64,000 nt of DNA from Bacillus sp. FJAT-28004 (GTDB lineage: Bacteria; Bacillota; Bacilli; Paenibacillales; Paenibacillaceae). Positions within the stretch are counted from its first letter, which is position 1, and each line of letters begins with the position of its first letter. The notes beneath the pieces were generated by a model. The model saw nothing but the letters and a program-made list of their open reading frames with translations, was not told the DNA's origin and did no database searches. The stretch covers positions 131,969 through 195,968 of the forward strand of contig NZ_LGHP01000002.1 in NCBI RefSeq assembly GCF_001280845.1, in the 5' to 3' direction. Positions 33,468 through 42,988 of the stretch are shown here, piece by piece. A program made the translations under genes and the position numbers.

Positions 33468-34754
33468 ATGATTAAGCGACATACGGAAGAAGCTGACATT
33501 GTAGTTTTGGGCGGGGGTGCTGCGGGCGTTATGGCAGCAGCGGCGGCGGCGAGAAACGGCGCAAACGTATTGCTCGTGGAGAGTCAGAATTGTCTTGGAG
33601 GCTCCCGGACAGCAACGGGTGTAGATACCTTTTACGGATTTTATACGCCTGGCGAGAACCCGAGAAAAGTCGTGGGCGGCATCCCCGACGAGATTGTGGA
33701 ACGGCTGCGCGGGGAGAACAAGCTATTTGAGCGGCTGAATACATACGGCGCTGGAACGGGGCTGACCTACGATGTGGAGGCGCTGAAGATCGCTTACGAG
33801 GATCTGATTTTGCAAGCCGGCAGCCGGCTTCTGTTTCATACGACGGCGTGTCATGTGGAAGCATCGGACGGCCGGGTGAACAGCGTCTGGCTTGCTAACA
33901 AAGCTGGACTGACGGAAGTAAAAGCGAAGGTTTTTGTGGACACGACGGGAGACGCTGATATTGTAGCCCGTGCGGGAGGAGGCTTCAACGCCGGATCGGA
34001 GTTGGAGCCGAACCAGTCGCTTAGCACGATTTTTTTTATGGGTAACGTCGATCTGGAGCGTGCGGCTGCGATAAGCCATAACGAAATGGTGGAGCGTATG
34101 AAGGAAGCGAATCGAAGCGGTAAGTTTACGCTCCCCCGGGAAGACGGTTCATATCACCGGACGCCGAATCCCGGTGTCATACAAGCGAATATGGTGCGGG
34201 TTAAAAACATCGACGCCACCGATCCCTTTGCGCTGACGAAGGCCGAGATCGAAGGCAGGAAGCAGGTGCAGCAGTATGCCGCTTTCCTGAAGTCACAGAT
34301 GCCGGGATTTGAAAGCGCCTTCTTGATCGGCACGAGCCAGTATATAGGCGTACGCGAAACGCGCAAAATCGAAGGACATTATACGCTGTCCGAGGAAGAC
34401 GTCATCAACGGCCGTAAGTTCGCGGATTCCATCGCCTGCTGCGCTGCTCCGATCGAGGATCATCATCCGGGCGAGGGCACACGTTGGGCTTATGTATTGG
34501 ACGGCGGGCATTATCATATTCCGTACCGCTGCCTTGTCCCAACCGCGCTGCGAAACGTTATTGTTGCTGGTCGATGCCTCTCCGCTACACACGGCGCGCA
34601 GGCATCGGCTAGGAATTCAGCGCAGGCGATGGCTATGGGCCAGGCGGCAGGTACGGCAGCAGCGCTTGCGGCGAAGGCTAAATCCAATTTCGCCGATTTG
34701 GATATAGAAGCGGTCAGGCGCAAGCTTAAAGAGCAGCATGCTATTATCGATTAA
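33468..34754 (+). CDS. FAD-dependent oxidoreductase (FAD_oxidored type)
   Basis: This 428-residue enzyme has the dinucleotide loop VVLGGGAAGVMAAAAAARNG at the N-terminus. A Cys-Leu-Gly-Gly segment (NCLGGSRTATGVDTFYG) and the GGIPDEIVERL block follow; together they define the FAD_oxidored group. The C-terminus shows ATHGAQASARNSAQAMAMGQ, the FAD-contacting helix. It probably oxidises a hydroxy-compound or removes hydride from a sugar acid; the substrate is unknown. ATG 33468 is chosen since GGAGG ends 5 bases upstream. It opens the catabolic operon. Confidence 0.82.
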   Translation: MIKRHTEEADIVVLGGGAAGVMAAAAAARNGANVLLVESQNCLGGSRTATGVDTFYGFYTPGENPRKVVGGIPDEIVERLRGENKLFERLNTYGAGTGLTYDVEALKIAYEDLILQAGSRLLFHTTACHVEASDGRVNSVWLANKAGLTEVKAKVFVDTTGDADIVARAGGGFNAGSELEPNQSLSTIFFMGNVDLERAAAISHNEMVERMKEANRSGKFTLPREDGSYHRTPNPGVIQANMVRVKNIDATDPFALTKAEIEGRKQVQQYAAFLKSQMPGFESAFLIGTSQYIGVRETRKIEGHYTLSEEDVINGRKFADSIACCAAPIEDHHPGEGTRWAYVLDGGHYHIPYRCLVPTALRNVIVAGRCLSATHGAQASARNSAQAMAMGQAAGTAAALAAKAKSNFADLDIEAVRRKLKEQHAIID

Positions 34755-34787
34755 AGTTAATCAGGTCTTCGAGTGGGAGGGACAAAG

Positions 34788-35744
34788 TTGGGAAAAGTCA
34801 GAACGGTGCTAGGCGACGTCGATTCCGCGAATCTGGGCATGGTGTATGCGCATGAGCATCTTATTATTTCCGGCGGTCTGGGAGTGATGAAGAAAAGCGA
34901 CCTGCTGCTTGACAGTGTAGAGGCGGCCTGCAAGGAAGTGGAGGAAGTGAAGCAGCACGGCATTAAAACCTTTGTCGATATGATGCCGCTCGATTGCGGC
35001 CGGCATCCCCAGAAACTTGTTGAAATCGCTTCCAACACGGATACGCATGTCATAGCCGCGACGGGATTCCATAAGCCGATGTATTACGACGATATTCACT
35101 GGATTTATCACTACTCCGAACGTCAAATCTGCGACCTGCTAGTAGCAGAAGTCATGGAAGGGATGGACCGTCACAGCTACAACGGACCGATCGTGGAGCG
35201 CATACAGGCGCGTGCGGGACTGCTAAAGGGGGCATCGGACTATAATCGGATCAGCACCGTGTCGCAAAAATTGTTCAATGCCGTCGCAGAAGCTCAGAGC
35301 ATAACCGGGGCACCTATCTCGACCCATACGGAAGAAGGTACGATGGGGTTGGAACAGATTCGGCTAATGACCGATCTGGGCGTTCCGGCGGACTCGATTA
35401 TTATTTGCCATACGGACCGAAACCCGGACCTCGAGTATCATATCGCTATGCTGGAGAGCGGCGTCTTCCTGGAATACGACAATGCGTCCCGGATCAAATA
35501 TTGGCCGGACAGCATGATCATTGACTTGATCGTGAAAGTTGTGGAGGCTGGCTTCGGGGACCAGATCCTGCTCGGTACTGACTTTGCACTTCGTTCTTAT
35601 TGGAAAGCATACGGCGGAGGTCCCGGCATGGCTCATCTGGCGGAATCCTTTATACCGCGCTTGATGAAGAACGGACTTAACGCAGAAACGATTGCCAAGT
35701 TTATGATTCATAATCCTGCACGGGCGTTTTCATTTTCGAAATAA
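34788..35744 (+). CDS. phosphotriesterase-family metal-dependent hydrolase
   Basis: This 318-residue TIM-barrel amidohydrolase keeps the whole binuclear metal site. HxH is in YAHEHLII, the bridging Lys in RAGLLKGASDY, the two further His in PISTHTEEG and IIICHTDRNPD, and the final Asp in LLGTDFAL. Relatives are phosphotriesterases, lactonases and the E. coli YhfV/PHP proteins. TTG 34788 is preferred because GGGAGG lies 7 bases upstream; the in-frame GTG 34773 overlaps that site. A lactonase step fits the dehydrogenases around it: oxidising a pyranose gives a lactone. This is inference. Confidence 0.85.
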   Translation: MGKVRTVLGDVDSANLGMVYAHEHLIISGGLGVMKKSDLLLDSVEAACKEVEEVKQHGIKTFVDMMPLDCGRHPQKLVEIASNTDTHVIAATGFHKPMYYDDIHWIYHYSERQICDLLVAEVMEGMDRHSYNGPIVERIQARAGLLKGASDYNRISTVSQKLFNAVAEAQSITGAPISTHTEEGTMGLEQIRLMTDLGVPADSIIICHTDRNPDLEYHIAMLESGVFLEYDNASRIKYWPDSMIIDLIVKVVEAGFGDQILLGTDFALRSYWKAYGGGPGMAHLAESFIPRLMKNGLNAETIAKFMIHNPARAFSFSK

Positions 35745-35775
35745 GCGCAAATGGAAGAGGCGGCGAGGAGTAACG

Positions 35776-36882
35776 ATGGATGAGGAAATTATGCAATTAG
35801 ACTATATTCCCGAGATGAGCGCGAACACCGCTTACGGAATAGGCATTATTGGAAGCGGATTTATTATTAAAGAATGTCATCTCCCCGCTTATCGGGAGGC
35901 GGGGTTCCGTGTTGAAGGAATCGCCTCGCGGACAAAGGCGAGCGCAGCGGCTGCGGCGGCCGAATTCGGCATCCCGAAGGTGTATGATTCGGTTCGAGAG
36001 CTGCTTGAGGACCCTGCGATCGACATTGTTGATATTGCCGTTCCGCCTCATATTCAACCGGAACTGATCGTCATGGCGGCAAAAGCAGGCAAGCATATTC
36101 TGGCGCAAAAGCCGCTCGCTTCGACTTATCAGGAAGCGGTTGATGTCGTGGGTATTTGCCGTGAGGCGGGCGTCCACCTGATCGTCAACCAGAACGGGAG
36201 GTTTGATCCGGCGGTTATGGCCACAAAGGATTTGCTTCGGAAAGGTTTTGTTGGCAAGCCGGTTTATGCCACGATCGAAATGCGCTACAAGCCGCATTGG
36301 CAGGAGTATCAGAAGAAGTACGAACGATTGATGTTTCTATTCATGAGCATTCATCATTTGGATCAATTCCGCTACTGGTTCGGGGCGCCGGATCGCTTGT
36401 TCGCCAGCGCGATTCCTCATCCGGAGGGCAGCTCCCGCGGTGAATACGCATCCTCGTATATCTTGGAATACGACACCGGGATGCTGGCGTCGGCATGGGA
36501 TGACGGTTTTACTTGGGACAAGGAAGGGTTTGGTGTTTTCTATAAAATCGAAGGCACAGAAGGAGTCATCCGGCTTAACATCGGTTGGCCCTCTGGCGGT
36601 CCGAGCCAGATGTCCTATTTATCCAGAAAACCGGATTCCCGTTGGCAATCGCCGAAGCTTGAAGGAAGCTGGTTCCCTGGAGCCTTCAAATATACAATGA
36701 ACGAAATGTTCCGCTCGCTGTCGACCGGCGAGGAGTCGTTCATCAGTGGACGGAACAATCTGGGGACGATGGCTATGATGGAAGCCTGCTACATATCGCT
36801 TAAAGAAAAACGCTCGATTTCAATTGCGGAAACGGTTACATCCGCTACATCGAATATACGAAGGAGTGGAAATGATGCCTAA
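35776..36882 (+). CDS. Gfo/Idh/MocA-family NAD(P)-dependent oxidoreductase (first)
   Basis: This 368-residue protein has the Rossmann loop GIIGSGFIIKECH near residue 22. The catalytic Lys lies in AQKPLAS; the usual E-K-P motif is Q-K-P here. The C-terminal substrate domain contains FMSIHHLDQFRYW with the His-x-x-Asp pair. Members oxidise sugars, inositols and their derivatives. ATG 35776 follows CGAGGAG. The 3' end overlaps the SDR gene by 11 bases. Confidence 0.85.
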   Translation: MDEEIMQLDYIPEMSANTAYGIGIIGSGFIIKECHLPAYREAGFRVEGIASRTKASAAAAAAEFGIPKVYDSVRELLEDPAIDIVDIAVPPHIQPELIVMAAKAGKHILAQKPLASTYQEAVDVVGICREAGVHLIVNQNGRFDPAVMATKDLLRKGFVGKPVYATIEMRYKPHWQEYQKKYERLMFLFMSIHHLDQFRYWFGAPDRLFASAIPHPEGSSRGEYASSYILEYDTGMLASAWDDGFTWDKEGFGVFYKIEGTEGVIRLNIGWPSGGPSQMSYLSRKPDSRWQSPKLEGSWFPGAFKYTMNEMFRSLSTGEESFISGRNNLGTMAMMEACYISLKEKRSISIAETVTSATSNIRRSGNDA

Positions 36883-37648
36883 AAACGCCATAATCGTAGG
36901 GGGCACGAGCGGTATCGGTCTGGCGACAGCCAAGCTTTTTTTGGAAAAAGGCATAAATGTCGCCGTCATCGGAAGAGACGTGCAGAAAGCGAATGCGGCC
37001 CAAGACGAACTGATGGCGCATTCGACTGAACACGCTACCGTCCGCTCGTTCAGCGGAGACGCCTCAGACTATGCAACGATTGCAGCAATCTATGAACAAT
37101 TGATGGAAAGCTGGGAGACATTGGACATACTCGTTCACGTCGCCGGAATCAGCGGGCGAAGATGGGGGGACGGTCCACTCCACGAGTGTACCGTAGAGGG
37201 CTGGAATATGGTCATGAACAACAATCTGAACAGTGTGTACTACAGCAATCAGCTGGCTCTGCGCATCATGAAGAAACAGCAATTTGGGGCGATCGTGAAC
37301 ATTTCGTCCATTCTCGGTATGCTGGGGACGCAGGATCATTTTACCACACACGCTTACGCAGCGAGCCGAGGGGCGGTCATCTCGATGAGCCGCTCGGCAG
37401 CGGTCTATTATGCCAAGGACGGAATCCGAATCAACACGGTATGTCCGGGGCTTCTGGATACGCCAATGTCGCAGCGAGCAGTCACGAACGATGAAATTCG
37501 GGATGCGCTGACGTTTTACCAGCCACTCGCCCCGCATGTGGGTTACCCGCAGGACGTTGCGGCGGCCATCGCGTTTCTAGCTTCGGACGAAGCGAAGTTC
37601 ATTACGGGAATTGCACTTCCGGTGGACGGCGGATGGCTCGCCCAATAA
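36872..37648 (+). CDS. short-chain dehydrogenase/reductase with Y-x3-R active site
   Basis: This 258-residue classical SDR has the cofactor loop GGTSGIGLATAK, the NNxN/NISS strands and the PGLLDTPM segment after the active site. The catalytic motif normally reads Y-x3-K; here it is Tyr162-Ala-Ala-Ser-Arg166 (codon CGA at 37367-37369). The conserved lysine is therefore replaced by arginine. The protein may still bind NAD(P), but proton relay could differ, or the enzyme may be altered in activity. ATG 36872 is chosen since AAGGAG lies 5 bases upstream. Confidence 0.85.
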   Translation: MMPKNAIIVGGTSGIGLATAKLFLEKGINVAVIGRDVQKANAAQDELMAHSTEHATVRSFSGDASDYATIAAIYEQLMESWETLDILVHVAGISGRRWGDGPLHECTVEGWNMVMNNNLNSVYYSNQLALRIMKKQQFGAIVNISSILGMLGTQDHFTTHAYAASRGAVISMSRSAAVYYAKDGIRINTVCPGLLDTPMSQRAVTNDEIRDALTFYQPLAPHVGYPQDVAAAIAFLASDEAKFITGIALPVDGGWLAQ

Positions 37649-37679
37649 GTTGATGTATATCTAGAAAGGGAGATGAAGA

Positions 37680-38465
37680 ATGAGCAATACGAATCACGAT
37701 TTTGAATATGTCAGCAATTACTTGGATGGTGTTCGGCAGGTCATCGAAAAAATCGAAACGTTTCAAATGGACGCCATCGACCGGGCTGTCGACATTTGCA
37801 TGAACAGTATGGTCAACAACAATGTCGTCCATTTGTTCGGCAGCGGTCATTCCCGCATGGCAGTCGAAGAGATGTATCCGCGGTACGGAAGCTTTGCCGG
37901 CTTTCATCCCATGGTGGAGCTGTCTCTTACGAATCATCATGCAGTCGTCGGCTCTAATGGGCAGCGGCAGGCGATGTATCTGGAAAATGTGGAAGGCTTC
38001 GGGAAAGTGATTGCATCAAATTTTCATTACGGGAAGCATGACAGCATCATCGTGTTCTCCCACAGTGGGACAGGCAAAGTCGTTGTCGAAATTGCCCAGG
38101 AGATGAAAGATCGGGGCATTCCGATTATCGCTGTGACCTCCCTGGCGCATAGTGAGCTGTCCCCGGCTAAACATTCTTCCGGAAAGAAGCTCTATGAATT
38201 GGCCGATGTCGTTATCGACAACTGTGCGATTCCCGGGGATGCCATGGTGAAGATCGAAAATCTGGAGACGCCGGTAGGCCCCGTTTCCACTATTGGCAAC
38301 ACCGTCATCGTTAATCTGATCAAATGCAAGATTGCACACAAGTTGACTGAGCTGGGCCGACCGCCGAAGGTGCTCACGAGCGCCCTTGTCGTCGGGGAAG
38401 AGAAGGCCAAGCAGTTGTTCGAAGGATCGTATGAAGATTATTGGGCGAAAACCCGTTATCTGTAA
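37680..38465 (+). CDS. SIS-domain sugar-phosphate isomerase-like protein
   Basis: This 261-residue protein has a SIS domain with the two phosphosugar-binding loops LFGSGHSRMAVEE (near residue 50) and VFSHSGTGKVVVE (near residue 125). It resembles COG4821-type predicted phosphosugar isomerases or binding proteins. A helical N-terminal part (residues 1-45) precedes the SIS core. ATG 37680 follows AAAGGGAG. In this cluster it suggests that a phosphorylated sugar or amino sugar is an intermediate. Confidence 0.82.
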   Translation: MSNTNHDFEYVSNYLDGVRQVIEKIETFQMDAIDRAVDICMNSMVNNNVVHLFGSGHSRMAVEEMYPRYGSFAGFHPMVELSLTNHHAVVGSNGQRQAMYLENVEGFGKVIASNFHYGKHDSIIVFSHSGTGKVVVEIAQEMKDRGIPIIAVTSLAHSELSPAKHSSGKKLYELADVVIDNCAIPGDAMVKIENLETPVGPVSTIGNTVIVNLIKCKIAHKLTELGRPPKVLTSALVVGEEKAKQLFEGSYEDYWAKTRYL

Positions 38466-38559
38466 ACGTAAGCGGGCCGGTGCAATCGGCGCAGCCATCA
38501 GAAGGCTATATCATCGTTGTCAGTCATATTTAACGAAACCATTCGAGGAGTGATGAAGG

Positions 38560-39405
38560 ATGAAACTGGGTTGCATCAATTCGGCTTGGTTCGAATCGGA
38601 CGTTGAATATTTTGAAGGGATCAACAGGATTAAGGAAATTGGCTTCGATACGATTGATATTTTTCCTGACTTTTCATTCAAGTCCTACGATTTGAAACGT
38701 ATCAAGAAGATGTGCGAGGAGAGAAACATGCCGATTTCCTCGATGGTCTCTGCTTATCCGGAGCTGATCTCGCTGGAGGAGCATGTCCGCAGGTACGCGA
38801 TCGATTCCTACAAGCGGCTGCTGGATATGGGCGTCTATCTGGACGCGAGAAATCTGCTGATCGTTCTCGGAGAATACATCTGGGAGAAAAATGTGATCAA
38901 ACCCGAGCAGCAGTGGCGGCAGGCCGTCGAGGCTGCGAAAGAATTGTCCGACTACGCAGCTAAATGTGAGATGAACGTGCTTGTCGAATTGGAGCCGTTT
39001 ACCTATTCGCTGGTTAACGACATCGACACGATGGAGAAGTTTCTCCAAGACGTCGACAAGCCCAACTGCCTGGCCAATGTTGATCTTGGCCATCTGCACG
39101 TCCAGGGTGTTCCCGCTGCTGAGATCGCGCGACTGAAAGGGAAAATCGGCGGCGTTCATCTGTCCGACAACGACGGCATCGTTCACAACGATTGGCCGAC
39201 TGGACGAGGCAACGCGGATCTGGAAGGGTATTTGAAAGTGCTGCACGAATGCGGATACGACGATGTGGTATCCATTGAGCTTGAATTTGCCGATAATCCG
39301 GATCAAATCATTGAATGGGTGACCGAAGCGTACGACCGGACGGCCGAATTAATGGATCAATTAGAGCTTCGGTCATTAGCAAAGATAGGGAAGGTAATGG
39401 GATGA
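38560..39405 (+). CDS. sugar phosphate isomerase/epimerase (xylose-isomerase-like TIM barrel, first)
   Basis: This 281-residue AP-endonuclease-2-type TIM barrel has the metal ligands in LVELEPF, NVDLGHLHVQG, GGVHLSDNDG and SIELEF. Members epimerise or dehydrate sugars and inosose intermediates. ATG 38560 follows GAGGAG. It overlaps the next gene by ATGA, so it is coupled with the PHP hydrolase. Confidence 0.85.
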   Translation: MKLGCINSAWFESDVEYFEGINRIKEIGFDTIDIFPDFSFKSYDLKRIKKMCEERNMPISSMVSAYPELISLEEHVRRYAIDSYKRLLDMGVYLDARNLLIVLGEYIWEKNVIKPEQQWRQAVEAAKELSDYAAKCEMNVLVELEPFTYSLVNDIDTMEKFLQDVDKPNCLANVDLGHLHVQGVPAAEIARLKGKIGGVHLSDNDGIVHNDWPTGRGNADLEGYLKVLHECGYDDVVSIELEFADNPDQIIEWVTEAYDRTAELMDQLELRSLAKIGKVMG

Positions 39406-40901
39406 ATCATAACCATAAAGAGCTGGTCGTGTCCCGTACTGCAGGGACGTCGGTCACTTTCATCGTAGATCAGCCTGCGGACTGGCTGGTACTTGAGTTC
39501 GATTACGAGCGCGAGCACACATGGCGGACCTTGAATCTGTTCGACCCGCATGGGGCTGTTCGCGCATCGCATCTGGACTGCTATAACGGTAAAAAGATTG
39601 CCATTCACAACGATTCTACACTCTGCAGTTATTTGACTGTACCGGGTGCCATACTGGAAGGCAGTTGGCGTATCGAATTCGTCGATAACTTCGAGCCCAC
39701 GGAACAATCGTTCAAGCTTTCGGTGAAGAGCGGCAGCGGACCGCTATTGGATGATGTTGCAGCAACATTCGGAGAACGCCAATTCTGGACGGATGATACC
39801 GGAGCCAAGGCGCATTACGAGCTGCATCATTATGACTGGGAGGCATGCAAAGAGAAAGGAGCCCGCTGGTACAAGGGGGATTTTCATACGCACACGATTC
39901 TCTCCGACGGGAAAATGACACCTGAGCAAAATATGGAGCAGGCCGAAGTTATGGGTTTGGATTTTTTCGTCGCCACTGATCATAACCTGTTCTCGACCTG
40001 CTGGCCGGTGGGGAACGTGCTTGTCATTCCCGGCATCGAATTTACATCCGATTACGGACATTGGAATGGGCTGGGGCTCCGCCAGTGGATCGACTGGCGA
40101 TACCGCGCGGCCGATGGCGGCATCGGCACACAAGAAGGGATGAACCGGGTCATGGCCGAAGCCGGCTTGCAGGGGGCTCTGCGTTCGGTCAATCATCCGA
40201 TGCTGGTGCCTTGGGCTTGGATGTATGAGGAAACACCACTCCTCGAGTTCGATACGATTGAAATCTGGAACGATCCGACCTACCATAGTAATCCCATTGC
40301 GACTGAGAAGGCATTGAAGCTGTGGAACGCCTGCTGGAACGAAGGCTGGCGTATTACGGGGATCGGCGGCTCCGATTCGCACATGCTGCCGACTGAAAGT
40401 TATGGGGAGAACAACCTGCCATCGCTCATCGGCGATCCCGCTACATACGTTTATGCGGACTGTTTATCTGCCGTTGCGATTCTGGAAGCCGTGAAGGCTG
40501 GCCGCGTCTATGTATCGCGCGGACCCGTGTTGGATATCGCGGTTACCGTGGGCCATCAGGTCTTCTTGCCTGGAAGCGATCTGACGGACGTGGTTCGGCA
40601 ATCGGCGGTAGGCGTCTTACACGGCAGGCTCACGGTGTCGAACTTGTCCGAAGGCGTGCTGCATGTCATCGAAAACGGTGAGGAGATCGGAACTCGCGAG
40701 ATAACAGACAAAGACAGAAATTTCGATTTTGACCTGAATTGGAAAGATGCGGATTATGTCTGGAGAAGATTCGAGCTGCGCAAACCATCCGGCGAGCTGC
40801 TGGCCTTTACCAATCCGTTCTTCTGCGGAGCCAAGCGGCCGGAGATCGCAACCTGGAAGCAGCTTCTGGACAAAGCGGCATTCGAGAGTCCGATCAACTA
40901 G
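39402..40901 (+). CDS. CehA/McbA-type PHP-domain metallohydrolase
   Basis: This 499-residue protein has an N-terminal beta-sandwich domain of about 150 residues. The PHP core follows: YKGDFHTHTILSDGKMTPE (first metal ligands) and VATDHNLFS, with later ligands in VNHPMLVPW and GGSDSHML. The CehA/McbA family hydrolyses carbamates, phosphate diesters or related small esters. Start ATG 39402 overlaps the previous stop. No signal peptide is seen. In this pathway it could remove an ester or phosphate group; this is inference. Confidence 0.8.
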   Translation: MNHNHKELVVSRTAGTSVTFIVDQPADWLVLEFDYEREHTWRTLNLFDPHGAVRASHLDCYNGKKIAIHNDSTLCSYLTVPGAILEGSWRIEFVDNFEPTEQSFKLSVKSGSGPLLDDVAATFGERQFWTDDTGAKAHYELHHYDWEACKEKGARWYKGDFHTHTILSDGKMTPEQNMEQAEVMGLDFFVATDHNLFSTCWPVGNVLVIPGIEFTSDYGHWNGLGLRQWIDWRYRAADGGIGTQEGMNRVMAEAGLQGALRSVNHPMLVPWAWMYEETPLLEFDTIEIWNDPTYHSNPIATEKALKLWNACWNEGWRITGIGGSDSHMLPTESYGENNLPSLIGDPATYVYADCLSAVAILEAVKAGRVYVSRGPVLDIAVTVGHQVFLPGSDLTDVVRQSAVGVLHGRLTVSNLSEGVLHVIENGEEIGTREITDKDRNFDFDLNWKDADYVWRRFELRKPSGELLAFTNPFFCGAKRPEIATWKQLLDKAAFESPIN

Positions 40902-40910
40902 TTGCACCAT

Positions 40911-41774
40911 ATGAATGTGGATCAGCTTCTGTTCCTGTCGCTGCTGCTTGTCATCGGTTCCGGGTTGTTAAATGCGATATGCGGCTACCTGACAAAAAAA
41001 AGCATGAATAAAGGGGTATTTCTCGGTTCCATGATCGTCGTTGCATCGGTTCTGTTGACGCCGCATCTGTTAATGGAGTTGGTACGGTCGGACCTTCCGG
41101 CGAAAGCTTACGCCCTGCTCGCGCTTTCCATGATGATTCAGGTTATGAACGGTTATTTGCTTTCCAAGGCTTATATGCTCGGTGACCTGTCCCAGGTTTA
41201 TCCCATTATGCGGGGGACCGGCGTCATTCTTATTCCGATCATTGGCGTGTTGTTTCTTGGCGAAACACTGAGCCTATGGGGCTGGGCTGGCGTGGCTGGC
41301 ATTGCATGCGGCATCTTTATGCTCAGCGGCTGGAATCCGCGGGCGCGCGATCATTTGACGCTGCGTCCGGTGCTCGCTGCATTCCAGGTTGGGCTTTGCA
41401 TAACTTGCTATACCATCGTCGACAAAATGGCGCTGGCCTACATCTCGCCGCTGTCGCTGCTGCAGATCGGAAATTTCGGATTCCTGCTGGTCTTTCTACG
41501 GCCTCTGTGCAAGTGGGGATTGGTGCGTCAGGAGTGGTCAGTCAATTGGAAATTCATTTTGATTGCCGCGCTTTTCTCGCCAGCCTCCTATCTGTTGTTC
41601 CTGATTGCGATGGACATGGCGCCGGTATCCCGCTTAGCCCCGATCCGCGAGATCGGAACCGTGTTCGCGACTTTGCTCGGCGTTTGGCTGCTGAAGGAAA
41701 AGCAGGGCTGGCGGCGGTTAGTGACTTCAGTTATGATCGCCACGGGAATCGTGATCATCGGTCTGAGCGGCTGA
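40911..41774 (+). CDS. EamA/DMT-family transporter
   Basis: This protein of 287 residues has about ten hydrophobic spans arranged as two EamA-like halves; the halves meet around residue 145. Typical segments are LSQVYPIMRGTGVILIPI and MAPVSRLAPIREIGTVFA, the proline-arginine repeats of the family. It transports small metabolites in or out. It starts at ATG 40911 (TTG 40902 is possible) right after the PHP gene, inside the catabolic operon, and might export an end product or import a substrate alongside the ABC system. Confidence 0.82.
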   Translation: MNVDQLLFLSLLLVIGSGLLNAICGYLTKKSMNKGVFLGSMIVVASVLLTPHLLMELVRSDLPAKAYALLALSMMIQVMNGYLLSKAYMLGDLSQVYPIMRGTGVILIPIIGVLFLGETLSLWGWAGVAGIACGIFMLSGWNPRARDHLTLRPVLAAFQVGLCITCYTIVDKMALAYISPLSLLQIGNFGFLLVFLRPLCKWGLVRQEWSVNWKFILIAALFSPASYLLFLIAMDMAPVSRLAPIREIGTVFATLLGVWLLKEKQGWRRLVTSVMIATGIVIIGLSG

Positions 41775-41871
41775 ATTTTTATGTAGTACGAGTGGAACGG
41801 CCCATGAAAAAATCATTTTACGTTTCGTTTGAATGGTTAGAACTACAATAAAAAAAATGAGGTGCTTCACT

Positions 41872-42954
41872 ATGCGTTTTTATTTGATTGGCGCGGGCGT
41901 AATTGGGCGTACCCATGCCGAAGCTATCCGTAAGCTTGCGCCCCGGGAAGGCTGCGAGATTAAAGTCGCAGACCCGAGTCCACAGGCGCTGTCCGGCTTT
42001 GCCGAGCTTTATCCCGAGGCGCAGACCTTCACCGACGCGCAGACGATGCTGGCAGAAGAAGCCAATGACGACGATATCGTCATTGTCGGTACGCCGCCTT
42101 TCACGCACTGCAAGCTGTCGCGGATGGGACTGGAATCTGGACGCCACGTCTTGTGCGAAAAGCCATTTGTCATGAATGCCGAGGAAGCGAAGGAGCTGTT
42201 GGAGGTGGCCAAGCAGCATAACCGGCTGATCGGATGCTGCAGCGTCCGCTTCCTCGGTCTGCCCAAGATGGACGAAGTCAAAAAGCTGCTGCATTCCCGC
42301 GCGCTAGGCGATATTTACAAAGTCACCTTCGTATACCGGGGCCAACGGGCACGATCGGGCATCGAATACCAGTCGGAGAGCCGCTGGTTTCTCGACCGCT
42401 CCAAGAGCGCGGGAGGTGTTGGGATGGACTGGGGGCCTTACGATTTTACCGTCATTAATGATTTGTTGTCGCCGGCTTCCATCGAGGTTGCTGCGGCTTG
42501 GACCAGCAAACCGCAGACCGAAGCCGATCCGGTCGATACCATCTATGACGTGGAGGGCCATGTCGGAGCGATGCTGAGCTACCGCTTGAACGACTCCAGC
42601 AAAGTAACGGTTCAGTATGAACGGGCTTCCTGCACGCATGGCGAGGCTTACCATCACGTCGAGATCGAAGGCACGCTCGGAGCAGTAAGATGGTCGCCGT
42701 ATTTCGAGTCGGACAACGTGGTGTATACATGCGACAAGAACGGGGAGCCGCTATCAAGCGAGAGCCTGGCCGCGAACGAAAGCGAATTCGGCTTTATGGA
42801 TCATCCGGTCCTTTTCTTCGTCCGCAAGGTCAGAGGAGATGTCTCGCAGGCGGTCGTCAACGAGCAGGCGGTTTTCAATTTCTCCTGTTTGCAGGCTATA
42901 TACGATTGCGCTGAATCCGGCAAGCCGCAGCGCATAGAGCGCGGACAGATATGA
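41872..42954 (+). CDS. Gfo/Idh/MocA-family oxidoreductase (second)
   Basis: This protein of 360 residues has the Rossmann loop LIGAGVIGRTHAEAI at its N-terminus. It keeps the intact catalytic motif HVLCEKPFVMN, and the substrate-domain segment GGVGMDWGPYDFTVIN holds the His/Asp-like pair position. TGAGGTG lies 7 bases before ATG 41872; ATG 41857 is an alternative. Two such dehydrogenases in one cluster suggest two oxidation steps, or an oxidation and a reduction at different carbons. Confidence 0.85.
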   Translation: MRFYLIGAGVIGRTHAEAIRKLAPREGCEIKVADPSPQALSGFAELYPEAQTFTDAQTMLAEEANDDDIVIVGTPPFTHCKLSRMGLESGRHVLCEKPFVMNAEEAKELLEVAKQHNRLIGCCSVRFLGLPKMDEVKKLLHSRALGDIYKVTFVYRGQRARSGIEYQSESRWFLDRSKSAGGVGMDWGPYDFTVINDLLSPASIEVAAAWTSKPQTEADPVDTIYDVEGHVGAMLSYRLNDSSKVTVQYERASCTHGEAYHHVEIEGTLGAVRWSPYFESDNVVYTCDKNGEPLSSESLAANESEFGFMDHPVLFFVRKVRGDVSQAVVNEQAVFNFSCLQAIYDCAESGKPQRIERGQI

Positions 42955-42988
42955 GGCGTGTACGTCTAGCTGAGAGGGGAAGGGTAAC

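Noticed and set aside
38674..40382. Long minus-strand frames in the catabolic block (for example 38674-39306 and 39744-40382)
   Set aside because: They lie opposite well-supported enzyme genes in GC-rich DNA, where antisense frames stay open by chance. No domains or ribosome sites.
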